A stretch of DNA of 64,000 nt from Bog-257 sp963846715 (lineage in GTDB: Bacteria > Acidobacteriota > Terriglobia > Terriglobales > Acidobacteriaceae). Of the stretch, positions 38,617-47,685 are shown piece after piece (position 1 is the stretch's first letter; each line of letters opens with the position of its first letter). A program made the position numbers and the translations under genes. Below the pieces are notes generated by a model. That model saw nothing but the letters and a program-made list of their open reading frames with translations. It was not told where the DNA came from and searched no databases. Location of the stretch: contig CAWJXA010000008.1 in NCBI GenBank assembly GCA_963846715.1, positions 620,001 to 684,000 on the forward strand, read 5' to 3'.

Positions 38617-41436
38617 TTGAGCGCCACGCAAAAGTTACTCCGCTTTGGAGTCTTCGAACTAAATCTCGCCACCGCCGAGCTGCGCAAAGGCGGCACACCC
38701 ATTAAGCTGGCGCCGCAACCCTTTCGACTGCTCACGTTATTGGCCAGCCGTGCCGGGCAAATTGTGACTCGTGAGGAAATTCAGGAACAACTTTGGGACA
38801 AGGAGACTTACGTCGACTTCGAGCAGGGGATGAACCACTGCATCAAGCAAATCAGAAATGTTCTCAACGACAACGCAGATACGCCCCTCTACATTGAAAC
38901 TCTGCCACGCCGTGGATATCGTTTTCTCGCTCCGGTTGTTTCCAAAGAGATTCCCACCCCCGCCCCGCGAGTAACCGAATCCAAGTCGGGTGTGCAGAGC
39001 GGCATAGCCGCAGTCGTCCTGGCTCGACAAGCAAGCGCGGAGAAACCGCCGGACACCTCCGCGCCCGCCGCCGCGAGTGTAGCCCCGAGTATTGCGACGC
39101 CAGCTGCTCCCTCCACGCAGGCCCCCGAGGCCACGCACGTCGAGGTGGCCGGCACTTCGATTCGTCGCACTCAGCTCATGTGGGCACTGGCAGCTTTGCT
39201 AATACTGGCGGGAGGTGGTCTGGGTTATCGCTTGTGGCGGAGTTCGAGCATCGGTGGTCAGGCTTCTCATCAGTCAACGATCAAGCAAAGACGCACAGTG
39301 GCCTTGCTGGGCTTCCAGAATGTTTCCGAGCGTCCGGATCTGGCGTGGCATTCCACGGAGATTTCCACGTATCTGAAAACGGAGCTTGATGCGGGCGACA
39401 AGTTGCTCACGGCCCCGGGAGAAGACGTCGCCCGAATGAAAGTCGACTTGGGGCTGAAAGACGGGGAGGTGTACAGCGCCGAGACCCTGGCCAAAATCCG
39501 TAAATACCTGGGCGTGGATGATGTTGTCATAGGCTCGTACAGCCCGCTGGCCGGAGGCGAAATCCGGCTGGACTTGACCCTTCAGGATGCCAAGACCGGT
39601 CAGACCGTCACCTCGTTCTTCGAAAAAGGCAACGAAGGCCAAATGGATGAACTGGTTGGGCGTGTGGGCGCGACGCTGCGTGCAAAGCTAGGGGTGGAGA
39701 CTCCGGTTTCGCCGGAGGAAGCGGCTGCGGTAAGTGCTTCCATGCCGGTCAATCAGGAAGCAGCGAAGGTGTACGCGGAAGGCTTGGAGAAGTTGCGCGT
39801 CTTCGATGCGGCCGCGGCGCGGACCTTGCTGGAAAAGGCAGTGGAGGTAGAGCCTGATTATGCGCTGGCACATTCCGCCCTGGCGGAGGCCTGGAACTTC
39901 CTCGGTTACGACCAAAAAGCGCAGGAGCAGGCCAAGAAAGCTTTCGATCTGTCCGACAAACTGTCGCCCCAAGACAAGCTCACTGTACAAGCACGCTATC
40001 TCGAGATGAGCAGCCAATGGCCCGAGGCCATCAAGGTCTATCAAACATTGTGGCGCGACAATCCCGACAACCTGGAACTCGGGCTGCGGCTGGCTAAAGT
40101 GCAGCGAGATGCCGGACAAGCGACGGACTCGCTGGCTACGGTCCAGCAATTACGCGCCTTGCCACTTCCCAGCAGCGATGATCCGCGTATCGACTTGGCC
40201 GAGGCTTCCGCTAACAACAGCCTCGGAGAATGGAAGCTGGGACAAGCAGCCGCCGGCAAGGCGGCAGCAAAAGCGCTGGACCAGTCAAGAAGACAGCTGC
40301 TGGCGGATGCGCTGTCTCAGGAAGGCGCGTCTCGGATGGGCCAGCAGGACTTTACGGCGGCGATAGGATTATACAAACAGGCACTGGACATCTACCGGCA
40401 AAGTGGGGACAAGGGTGCCGAGGCATCCACGCTGAACAACCTTGCGGACGCGTTTCAGGACCAGGGAGACCTGACAGCAGCGGAAAAAAATTATCGCGAT
40501 GCACGAGAGATCTATAGCCGGATAGGAAATAAAAGGGAGGCAGCAAACACCCTGGCGAACATGGGCGCTTTACTCCAGAAGCAAGGGAATTTGGATGGTG
40601 CCCAGCAGCTTTACGAGCAGGCCTTGGAGATTCATCGGGAACTGAACAACAAGACCAGCGAGGCGATTACCCTCAACAACATGGCTGATGTGCTGTACGA
40701 CAAGGGAGACTTGCCGGGTGCACGCGCCCGGTATGAGCAGGTCCTGGCCATGTACGAGAAGCTCGGTGACAAATCCGGTTCGGCATATGCGCGCTCCGGA
40801 ATAGGCGAGGTCCAGGCGGAACAGGGTGACCTTACCGCTGCACGAAAGAACTACGAGCAAGCTCTGGCGATCCGTGAAAGCACAGGTGAATTAACGGCTG
40901 AGAGCCGGTTGGCACTCGCTTCTTTAGCGCTTGAAGAAGGCCGGACGGCCGACAGCGAGACTGATGCTCGCAGCGCTGCTGACGAGTTCCGGACGAAGCA
41001 GATGGTTGACGGGGAGGCCAAAGCCGAGGTGACTATCGCTAGATCGCAGCTGGCGCAGGGCGATCTTGCAAAAGCGACTGGGTCTATCGCCCGAGCCGTC
41101 GCTCTGGCCCGGCAAATCAACAATCCTGCGCTTCGGCTCCGGGTTGAGATCGAGGTTGGCATTGCCGCGGCTCAAATACGGGCAGCGTCCCACAAACAAA
41201 GTGATCGGAGTGAGGCGATGGTGAGTCTGGGGCAAAGACTGGCGGAGGCGACCAAGAACCATTTGACGGCCCTCCAGTTTGAGGCCGCGCTCGCATTGGG
41301 AGAAATCGAGATTGAAGCAGGTAAGGCGAGCGCGGGACGGGCCCGCCTTCAGACCCTGGAAAAAGATGCAAGCGCGCATGGCTTCTTGTTGGTTGCAAAA
41401 AAGGCGGCAGCGGCGAGAAAGCAAGCGGCAGGATAG
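38617..41436 (+). CDS. Winged-helix (OmpR/CadC-like) membrane protein with TPR array
   Basis: 939 residues. N-terminal OmpR-type winged helix (5-100; FGVFELNLATAELRKGG, EQLWDKETYVDF, YIETLPRRGYRFLAPV). A Pro/Ala-rich linker, then one membrane helix at about 188-207 (LMWALAALLILAGGGLGYRL). A TolB-N-like domain follows (VALLGFQNVSERPDLAW, VIGSYSPLAGGEIRLDL), then many TPR units (for example KEANTLANMGALLQKQGNLD-like repeats). TTG start after AAAGGCGG. The layout matches the ToxR/CadC-like one-component sensors abundant in acidobacteria: DNA binding inside, TPR outside. The ligand is unknown. Confidence 0.85.
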   Translation: MSATQKLLRFGVFELNLATAELRKGGTPIKLAPQPFRLLTLLASRAGQIVTREEIQEQLWDKETYVDFEQGMNHCIKQIRNVLNDNADTPLYIETLPRRGYRFLAPVVSKEIPTPAPRVTESKSGVQSGIAAVVLARQASAEKPPDTSAPAAASVAPSIATPAAPSTQAPEATHVEVAGTSIRRTQLMWALAALLILAGGGLGYRLWRSSSIGGQASHQSTIKQRRTVALLGFQNVSERPDLAWHSTEISTYLKTELDAGDKLLTAPGEDVARMKVDLGLKDGEVYSAETLAKIRKYLGVDDVVIGSYSPLAGGEIRLDLTLQDAKTGQTVTSFFEKGNEGQMDELVGRVGATLRAKLGVETPVSPEEAAAVSASMPVNQEAAKVYAEGLEKLRVFDAAAARTLLEKAVEVEPDYALAHSALAEAWNFLGYDQKAQEQAKKAFDLSDKLSPQDKLTVQARYLEMSSQWPEAIKVYQTLWRDNPDNLELGLRLAKVQRDAGQATDSLATVQQLRALPLPSSDDPRIDLAEASANNSLGEWKLGQAAAGKAAAKALDQSRRQLLADALSQEGASRMGQQDFTAAIGLYKQALDIYRQSGDKGAEASTLNNLADAFQDQGDLTAAEKNYRDAREIYSRIGNKREAANTLANMGALLQKQGNLDGAQQLYEQALEIHRELNNKTSEAITLNNMADVLYDKGDLPGARARYEQVLAMYEKLGDKSGSAYARSGIGEVQAEQGDLTAARKNYEQALAIRESTGELTAESRLALASLALEEGRTADSETDARSAADEFRTKQMVDGEAKAEVTIARSQLAQGDLAKATGSIARAVALARQINNPALRLRVEIEVGIAAAQIRAASHKQSDRSEAMVSLGQRLAEATKNHLTALQFEAALALGEIEIEAGKASAGRARLQTLEKDASAHGFLLVAKKAAAARKQAAG

Positions 41437-41482
41437 AAAGGTACCTGGACGCGATGCTGGTAAGCCTTCCTGGACCCGCAGT

Positions 41483-42013
41483 TTAGCCCAGGTGTTTTGT
41501 CACTCTTAGATTTCTAATCCGACGCCCCACCAACGGAACCAGGCCAGCGAAGAAAAGAGCCAGACTACTGGGCTCGGGATTAGCGACCGCTTCGAACTCT
41601 CCGTTCGGCGGCCACCCGGAAGCACCCAGGTCGATCGTGAAACTGTCACCTATCCCAATTCCCGGGCCTCCGGAAAAATCGATGATGGCGAAATTGCCAG
41701 GTTGCCGTAGAACTACGCACGTCTCGAAGGTTGTACCGCCGCAGGTAACCACATCCGTCGGATTAAAAGAAGGTGTTTCGAATTCAAGGGAGGTCCAGGC
41801 GTCGGTGCTGTCATTGGTGAAACAGAGCATGCCTCCGCCCGCGGGATTGGCCATAAAGTCGAAAGTGAGCGTCGTGAGCGAGGTGCACGAACTGACGGCA
41901 ACATGGGTGTTGTTGACGATGAGGCGAGGATCAACAGCAGGTTGCGGACCGGCTTGCACACGAGCGACGCATGCCAAGACCAGGGACGCCAAAAGTAGTA
42001 CACGGAAACGCAT
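41483..42013 (-). CDS. PEP-CTERM sorting-domain protein
   Basis: 176-residue exported protein. Signal peptide MRFRVLLLASLVLACVARVQA, a beta-rich middle with paired Cys, and C-terminal PEPSSLALFFAGLVPLVGRR, that is, PEP motif, hydrophobic helix and basic tail. PEP-CTERM proteins are processed by exosortase; no exosortase gene is in this window. Start ATG 42013 with GGAGG upstream at a slightly long distance. The function of the domain is unknown. Confidence 0.85.
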   Translation of the reverse strand: MRFRVLLLASLVLACVARVQAGPQPAVDPRLIVNNTHVAVSSCTSLTTLTFDFMANPAGGGMLCFTNDSTDAWTSLEFETPSFNPTDVVTCGGTTFETCVVLRQPGNFAIIDFSGGPGIGIGDSFTIDLGASGWPPNGEFEAVANPEPSSLALFFAGLVPLVGRRIRNLRVTKHLG

Positions 42014-42382
42014 AATCCGAGCACCTCCGGGCAGGATGCCGAGGGTCAATGTCTGCCAAGTATACCCCGGTTTTGCCAATTCCTTCGATGCCATTCTCGA
42101 CAGACGGAAGATAAGTACCCGGCACGCATTCCGCAGGCTTACCCGACGAGTTCCATTAACTTTGCGAGGGCAGAACGCAAGAACTTATCCCCATAGATCG
42201 GGTTTCCTCTGACGTAGTCAAACAGTAAAACACTCGACTTGCGATGAGGTAAGCGTGGCGCGCATTTTGCGAAAACTGGGCAATATCTGGCTGACAATGA
42301 TGACGTCAAACGCGCCGCTCAGCGCCGCTACGATATACTTGGCAGCGCTTATCATGCAACGAGTAACCAGGAGCGTTGGACG
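42014..42382. other. Divergent intergenic region, no gene seen
   Basis: About 370 bp between the divergent PEP-CTERM and Spy-like genes. No repeat or open frame of note. It should hold both promoters; I could not identify convincing elements. Confidence 0.4.
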
Positions 42383-42790
42383 ATGAAGAAGAACTTACTG
42401 CATGCCGCCATGATCCTGGCGCTGCTTACGGGCAGTGCCGCGGTTTACGCACAGATGGGCCCCGACCAGGGTGGCGGCCAGATGGGTCATGGCCCCAGGC
42501 CAATGTCAGCCGATCAGCGGCTGCAACACATGACCAAACAGTTAAACCTGAGCGACGCGCAGCAGCAGCAGATCAAGCCGATTTTGGAAAACGAAGACAA
42601 ACAGATGCAGGCCTTGCACTCCGATTCTTCGCTTTCTCAGCAGGACCGGATGAGCAAGATGATGCAGATCCGGCAGGACACGTCGAGCCAAATCAAGCCA
42701 ATCCTGAACTCCGACCAGCAGCAAAAGTACGAGGAGATGATGACCCGCCATAGCCACATGGGGCCGGGCCAGAACGCGCCGCAACAGTAG
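42383..42790 (+). CDS. Spy/CpxP-like periplasmic protein
   Basis: 135 residues with a signal peptide (MKKNLLHAAMILALLTGSAAVYAQ). The mature part is Met/Gln-rich and helical: LNLSDAQQQQIKPILENED and SSQIKPILNSDQQQKYEEM, two LTxxQ-like units as in the Spy/CpxP/CnrR class. These are chaperone-like or metal-related periplasmic proteins. AGGAGC before the ATG. The call rests on composition and repeated LxxxQ pattern. Confidence 0.75.
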   Translation: MKKNLLHAAMILALLTGSAAVYAQMGPDQGGGQMGHGPRPMSADQRLQHMTKQLNLSDAQQQQIKPILENEDKQMQALHSDSSLSQQDRMSKMMQIRQDTSSQIKPILNSDQQQKYEEMMTRHSHMGPGQNAPQQ

Positions 42791-42799
42791 TCAAACCGT

Positions 42800-42827
42800 C
42801 GCGCACAGGGCTTGGGCCGTGTGCGCG
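42800..42827 (+). terminator. Possible terminator hairpin after the Spy-like gene
   Basis: CGCGCACA-(12 nt)-TGTGCGCG. No clear T-run follows, so intrinsic termination is uncertain. Confidence 0.35.
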
Positions 42828-42923
42828 ATTATCACTCTGCTGCCCTGGCGGACCCGGCATCAACTTGTGGTTGTGCTGTCGTCAGCCTGATTTTCATCCT
42901 AAAATCTGCACGAGCGAAAATTC

Positions 42924-43505
42924 ATGATGAGCCGCCGTGCGTCTGTCATCGCCACGCTGTGCTTGCTGTTTCCGCTGGCCGTTTGGGGACAACACGAAGA
43001 CCGGCACGGCACTCCTACGGGTACCAGCGGGGTGCCCACCACGCCGCCGGAAGATCCCGACATGGCGACCTTCAAGCACGCCATCGCCGTGCAAGCCACC
43101 GATCCGCAGATCACGCAATTTCGACTCATGATCAAGAGTACGGAATCGGCACGGCAGCAGGCTGCCGATCTGCAGCACGTGAGCGCAGAAGCAAGCGATT
43201 CCGAGGGTCTATTCAGCAAAGCTAATGCCCTGCAGGATTCTGTCGAGGAAGCGCAGAGCGAAAATCGCAGCTTTCGGCGGTCTCTTTCCGATTCGCAAGA
43301 AGCTGGCTTGAAGAACCTGACGAAGAAACTGAGCAAGTCGAACGCTGCCGTCAGCAAAGACACAAAAGCGATTGCCCAGCAACTGGAGGGCAAGCTGGAC
43401 CCCGCTCGGGTGGCAGACATTGCGGCGCATTTGAGCAAAGCGCTGTCCGCATTTCAGGCTGACCAGGTTAATCTCGGCAAAGAGATGGGTATCCCGTCCC
43501 GGTAG
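42924..43505 (+). CDS. Secreted helical protein, unknown
   Basis: 193 residues. Signal peptide (MMSRRASVIATLCLLFPLAVWG) and a helical, Ser/Ala/Gln-rich body (TESARQQAADLQHVSAEASD, LKNLTKKLSKSNAAVSKDTK) suggestive of a coiled coil. No named family recognised. It follows the Spy-like gene and may belong to the same periplasmic set. Confidence 0.7.
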   Translation: MMSRRASVIATLCLLFPLAVWGQHEDRHGTPTGTSGVPTTPPEDPDMATFKHAIAVQATDPQITQFRLMIKSTESARQQAADLQHVSAEASDSEGLFSKANALQDSVEEAQSENRSFRRSLSDSQEAGLKNLTKKLSKSNAAVSKDTKAIAQQLEGKLDPARVADIAAHLSKALSAFQADQVNLGKEMGIPSR

Positions 43506-43655
43506 AGTCGCCGGCTTCCGGGCCTGGACGAATTCTTCGGAACTACTCAGCCGGCTTTCGCGAATTTAAGCAGGACGTTGACGCCATATCTCGAGGCGAT
43601 ATTGATACCTGTGAACTTTAATGCACTACCCGGATTGGCGTATCCGCTCGTACGG

Positions 43656-43792
43656 GTAGTGCGGGCCTTCAAGGCCCGCGTATAGGGCAAGAAGAACAAC
43701 CGCTTAAGCTGCTGAGATCCTCCGACTTCAGCGGCTTAAGCGAGGTGTTCGGCCGAGGCGGGACGCGGCGCTGAAGCGCCGCACTACCCGTA
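43656..43792. repeat. Inverted-repeat unit CGGGTAGTGCGG (family 4)
   Basis: CGGGTAGTGCGGGCCTTCAAGGCCCGCG at the left and CGCGGCGCTGAAGCGCCGCACTACCCG at the right form the ends. Between lies GCTTAAGC-type palindromes (ccgcttaagctgctg / cagcggcttaagcg). The same pair occurs at 14026-14189 inside the family 2 element. The rest of the 380-bp gap shows no gene. Confidence 0.7.
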
Positions 43793-43886
43793 CAAACCGG
43801 ATACATCTATTGAGGAACCGCTCTAGTGCCGGCAAGCCTGGGGACGAATTCTGCCCACGTACGTCACTAACAGATGTGAAACGCTT

Positions 43887-46800
43887 ATGCCCCATGTCAC
43901 TTCGTTCACGGCTGGGGGAAAGCCCTCTCTGAACCTGAACCGCAATCCTCTGCTGGCTGCGGCTGTCGTTTTACTGTGCTGCTGTTTTTCCTGGAGTCAG
44001 ATACCGGCCTCGACGGCTGCGCCGCCGACCCTGCAAGGCGTGGTGAAATCGGGCAATACACCACTGCCTGGAGCGACCGTCACGGCAACGAATCCCGCCA
44101 CCGGGCAAAAGGTTGTGGGCTGGAGCCAGGCCAACGGCAGCTACAAACTCACCTTACCCGGCGATGGCGAATATGTAGTGCGGGCCCAGATGGCGGCGTT
44201 CGCAAACGCCACGTCGCACGTGATGGTTAGTCCTGCGAACCAGAACCCTCGCGTCGATTTCGAAGTTGTTCTGCTATCACGCTCCCGATCTGCTCAAGGC
44301 AATATGCAGCGAAGAGCAGCGGGCCAAGGCATGGGCAATCGCGGATTTCAATCGTTATCGGTGCAGGGCGAGGCGGGAGGTGACCAGGGCGTGAATGGCG
44401 CCGACTCTGTGGCGCCATCGGGAATGCCGGTTCCGGGAGAGCCGCCGACTATCGCCACAGAGTCGGTCGCGGTTTCGGGTTCGAGCTCGCCAAGTCTTGC
44501 CGGAATGAGTGGGGACGAATTGCGCTCGCGCTACGGGCAAGATGGTCTGCCGGCCGGCATGACCGGTGCGGCCGGGGGACCGATGGGGGGCGGATTCGGC
44601 GGGCCGGGCGGCCGTAGTGGCGGCGGCGGGGGAGGAGGTCCGGTGAGGATCGGCGGCGGTGGCGTCAACATCAACCAACCCCACGGCACCGTTTATTATT
44701 CGGCCAATGATGCGGTACTGAATGCCGCGCCGTTTTCGTTGACCGGTCAGCCAACGACGAATCCCGCATACCTGCAACAGCGGTTTGGAGCGCTCATCGG
44801 CGGCCCGCTGGTCATTCCTCATATATATAACGGTGCGTCGAAGACCTTTTTCTTCCTGTATTACAACGGCACGTTGGGCGATACGCCGTACAGCTTCTTC
44901 TCAACCGCACCGACCCTATCGGAACGAAGTGGCAATTTTTCGCAGACCCTGGTGAACGGGCAGCCGGTGCAGATCTTTAATCCGGCAACCGGGCTTCCGT
45001 TTGCCAACGGCACCATTCCGCAGAACATGATTAACTCCGCAGCCCGGGGCTTGCTGCCATACATACCGCTGCCCAACCTGCCGGGCGAGTTCCAGAACTT
45101 CCGTTACATCACCGCGGCGAAGAACGACAGCAACGATTTCAACATCCGCCTGAATCAGGCGCTGGGCGGCTCGTCCGTAGGCCCCGGACGCGGCCGCAAT
45201 CGTGGTCCACAGAACAATCTGAACGTCGGCTTTCACTACCACGAGTCCGACCAGACCTTGACCAACGCCTACCCCAGTGTCGGCGGAACGGCCATCACTC
45301 ATGGCTACGATGTGCCCGTCGGTTACGTCCGCAGTTTCGGTCGCCTCATCAATAACTTTCGCGTCGACTACAACCGCAGCACCATCAACACCAGTAATCT
45401 TTACGCTTTCAATACCGACATCACGGGCTTGCTGGGAATCACCGGGGTTTCGCAGAACCCGTTCGATTGGGGTCTGCCCAATCTTTCGTTCTCCCACTTT
45501 GGAAGTTTGCAGGACACCAATCCGGTTTCCGATCGCAATCAGACCCTATCGTTCACCGACCAGATGATCTACACGCACCAGAAACACACGCTGCGCTGGG
45601 GAGGAGATTTCCGCCGCCTGCAGATCAATACCGAAACCTCCAGCAATCCACGCGGCAGCTTTGTCTTCACCGGACTGAACACGGCGGAATTTGTGGGCGG
45701 CACACCGGTCGCCGGGACCGGCTACGATTTTGCAGACTTCCTGCTGGGCCTGCCGCAACAGACTTCGGTGCAGTACGGCGGCAGCATCTACGGATATCAC
45801 TTTCGCGGCAACTCTTGGGACCTCTACGCGCAGGATGAATGGCGGGTCCACAGCAATCTGACCCTGAACATCGGACTGCGATACGAGTATGTCTCGCCTT
45901 ACAGCGAGATCGACAATCGCATCGTCAACCTGAATATTGCACCGGGTTTCACTGCGGTTGCCCCTGTTTTGCCCGGGCAGACGGGGCCCCTCACCGGAGC
46001 CGTATACCCCATCACGCTGGTGAATCCTGACCACAACAATTTCGCGCCGCGCATTGGAATCGCGTGGAAGGCATTTAAGAACACAGTGGTGCGCGCCGGT
46101 TATGGCATCAACTACAACACCACCGCTTATGCCAACATTGCCCAAGACCTCGCGTTCCAACCACCGTTTTCCATCACGCAAACCAACGTCGAGTCGCAAA
46201 CTACGCGCTTAACGCTACAGAACGGATTTCCGGCCCCGCCACTGAACACCATCACTAAGAACTACGCCATCAATTTGAACTACCCTCTGGGTTACGTGCA
46301 GATCTGGAACCTCGACATTCAGCAGACCATCACGCCGACTCTCGTGCTGAACGTCGATTACACCGGAACCAAAGGGACCCATCTCGATCTGCTGGATGCA
46401 CCGAATCGCACACCGCTTGGACTTCGCATCCCCACCGTTCCTGCTTTTTACTTCGAGGACTCGTTGGCTGACTCCAACGCGAACGCGGGCACGGTCCGGC
46501 TGCGCAAACAGTTAGCGCATGGACTCTCTGTCGGGGGCACTTACACGTGGTCGAAGTCACTCGACAACGCATCCACCATCGGCGCAGGTTCGGCATTGGT
46601 GAGCCCGACCGGAACCGTTACGGGACAAACCGTGGTGGCGCAGAACCCGTTCGATCTGCGTGCCGAGTACGGGCTTTCCAGCTTTAACCAGGCGCAAAAA
46701 TTTACCGGCGACTATTTGTGGGAGTTGCCCTTCGGTCACGAGAAGCGCTGGCTCACGGCCCCGGGGATTGCGCGTGACACCCTTGGCGACTGGCAGTGGA

Positions 46801-47153
46801 GCGGCGACTGGATCATTGCCTCGGGATTTCCGTTCACCCCGCGTGTCCTCGGCTCATTCACCGATGTGAACAGCGGGGTAAACGGAACCTTGCGCGCCAA
46901 CGTGACCGGCCAACCGGTCGGCATGGCTGACCCCAGCATCGCGGAGTGGTTCAACACCGCCGCGTTTGTGGCTCCGCCGCTGGGTCATTATGGGGACGCT
47001 CAGCGGAATAGCATCATCGGCCCGGGCGAGGTGTTGTTCGATATGGCGATGACGAAAGTTTTTCCACTGAAGGAGTCGCGAATGTTTGAGGTGCGGGTGT
47101 CGGCCACCAACGTCTTCAACCATCCGGTGTACAGGGCGCATGGGAGCGTTTGA
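43887..47153 (+). CDS. TonB-dependent receptor-like outer membrane protein, C terminus lost
   Basis: 1088 residues. Signal peptide to about residue 40, then a carboxypeptidase-regulatory-like Ig fold (LQGVVKSGNTPLPGATVTAT, NGSYKLTLPGDGEYVVRAQM) typical of acidobacterial Oar-type receptors. A Gly-rich segment (about 225-255) and a beta-barrel follow, with FGALIGGPLVIP, YAQDEWRVHSNLTLNIGLRY and FAPRIGIAWKAF. The end is abnormal: NVFNHPVYRAHGSV then stop, lacking the roughly 30-residue final strands usual in the family. The DNA continues in another frame into a VWFA-related tail, so the 3' end seems replaced. It may not insert properly in the outer membrane. Confidence 0.85.
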   Translation: MPHVTSFTAGGKPSLNLNRNPLLAAAVVLLCCCFSWSQIPASTAAPPTLQGVVKSGNTPLPGATVTATNPATGQKVVGWSQANGSYKLTLPGDGEYVVRAQMAAFANATSHVMVSPANQNPRVDFEVVLLSRSRSAQGNMQRRAAGQGMGNRGFQSLSVQGEAGGDQGVNGADSVAPSGMPVPGEPPTIATESVAVSGSSSPSLAGMSGDELRSRYGQDGLPAGMTGAAGGPMGGGFGGPGGRSGGGGGGGPVRIGGGGVNINQPHGTVYYSANDAVLNAAPFSLTGQPTTNPAYLQQRFGALIGGPLVIPHIYNGASKTFFFLYYNGTLGDTPYSFFSTAPTLSERSGNFSQTLVNGQPVQIFNPATGLPFANGTIPQNMINSAARGLLPYIPLPNLPGEFQNFRYITAAKNDSNDFNIRLNQALGGSSVGPGRGRNRGPQNNLNVGFHYHESDQTLTNAYPSVGGTAITHGYDVPVGYVRSFGRLINNFRVDYNRSTINTSNLYAFNTDITGLLGITGVSQNPFDWGLPNLSFSHFGSLQDTNPVSDRNQTLSFTDQMIYTHQKHTLRWGGDFRRLQINTETSSNPRGSFVFTGLNTAEFVGGTPVAGTGYDFADFLLGLPQQTSVQYGGSIYGYHFRGNSWDLYAQDEWRVHSNLTLNIGLRYEYVSPYSEIDNRIVNLNIAPGFTAVAPVLPGQTGPLTGAVYPITLVNPDHNNFAPRIGIAWKAFKNTVVRAGYGINYNTTAYANIAQDLAFQPPFSITQTNVESQTTRLTLQNGFPAPPLNTITKNYAINLNYPLGYVQIWNLDIQQTITPTLVLNVDYTGTKGTHLDLLDAPNRTPLGLRIPTVPAFYFEDSLADSNANAGTVRLRKQLAHGLSVGGTYTWSKSLDNASTIGAGSALVSPTGTVTGQTVVAQNPFDLRAEYGLSSFNQAQKFTGDYLWELPFGHEKRWLTAPGIARDTLGDWQWSGDWIIASGFPFTPRVLGSFTDVNSGVNGTLRANVTGQPVGMADPSIAEWFNTAAFVAPPLGHYGDAQRNSIIGPGEVLFDMAMTKVFPLKESRMFEVRVSATNVFNHPVYRAHGSV

Positions 47154-47670
47154 GACCGCCTTCACAGTGCCCGATCTTAAGTCGACTCCGCTGAAGATGA
47201 GCTCGATCGTGATGGCAAGCCAGGTCCAACCGGCCGGCAAGCACGATCCCAATGATCCGTTGATTCGCAATGGGTCGGAGATTGTGCCGAGCGTGACGCG
47301 AGTATTCTCCAGTGGTCAACATTTGTATTTCTATTACGAAGTTTACGATCCGGCACGCAGCGCGAACGCCCCTGGCTCTGCTCCGGCCGGTCGTGCCGGA
47401 GCATCTGACAATCGCACTGCGGCGAATGGAAAGAACGCTGTGAGGTTACTGAGTAGCGTTTCCTTCTTCAAGGGCGACGCCAAGGCTTACGAGACCTCGC
47501 TGACCGAGGTGCAAGAGATCAGTGTTCCCGGCCGGCACGCGGCGGTCTTTCAGCTGGATGTGCCGCTCTCCCAGTTGAAGCCGGGCTTCTACACCTGCCA
47601 AGTTAACGTCATCGACGATGCCGCCGGGCATTTTGTGTTTCCACGAGTGGCCATGTTGCTGCGGCAATAG
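47140..47670 (+). pseudogene. 3' fragment of a VWFA-related domain protein
   Basis: About 176 residues in a different frame from the receptor: GAFETAFTVPDLKSTPLKMS, SGQHLYFYYEVYDPARSAN and FQLDVPLSQLKPGFYTCQVN. This is the C-terminal module of acidobacterial VWFA-related proteins, as I know that family. The von Willebrand A domain itself is absent. It begins at the receptor's last codons, so it looks like the remnant of a deletion or a misjoined contig. An ATG at 47140 could allow translation. Confidence 0.7.
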
Positions 47671-47685
47671 CACGATTAAGCTGGC

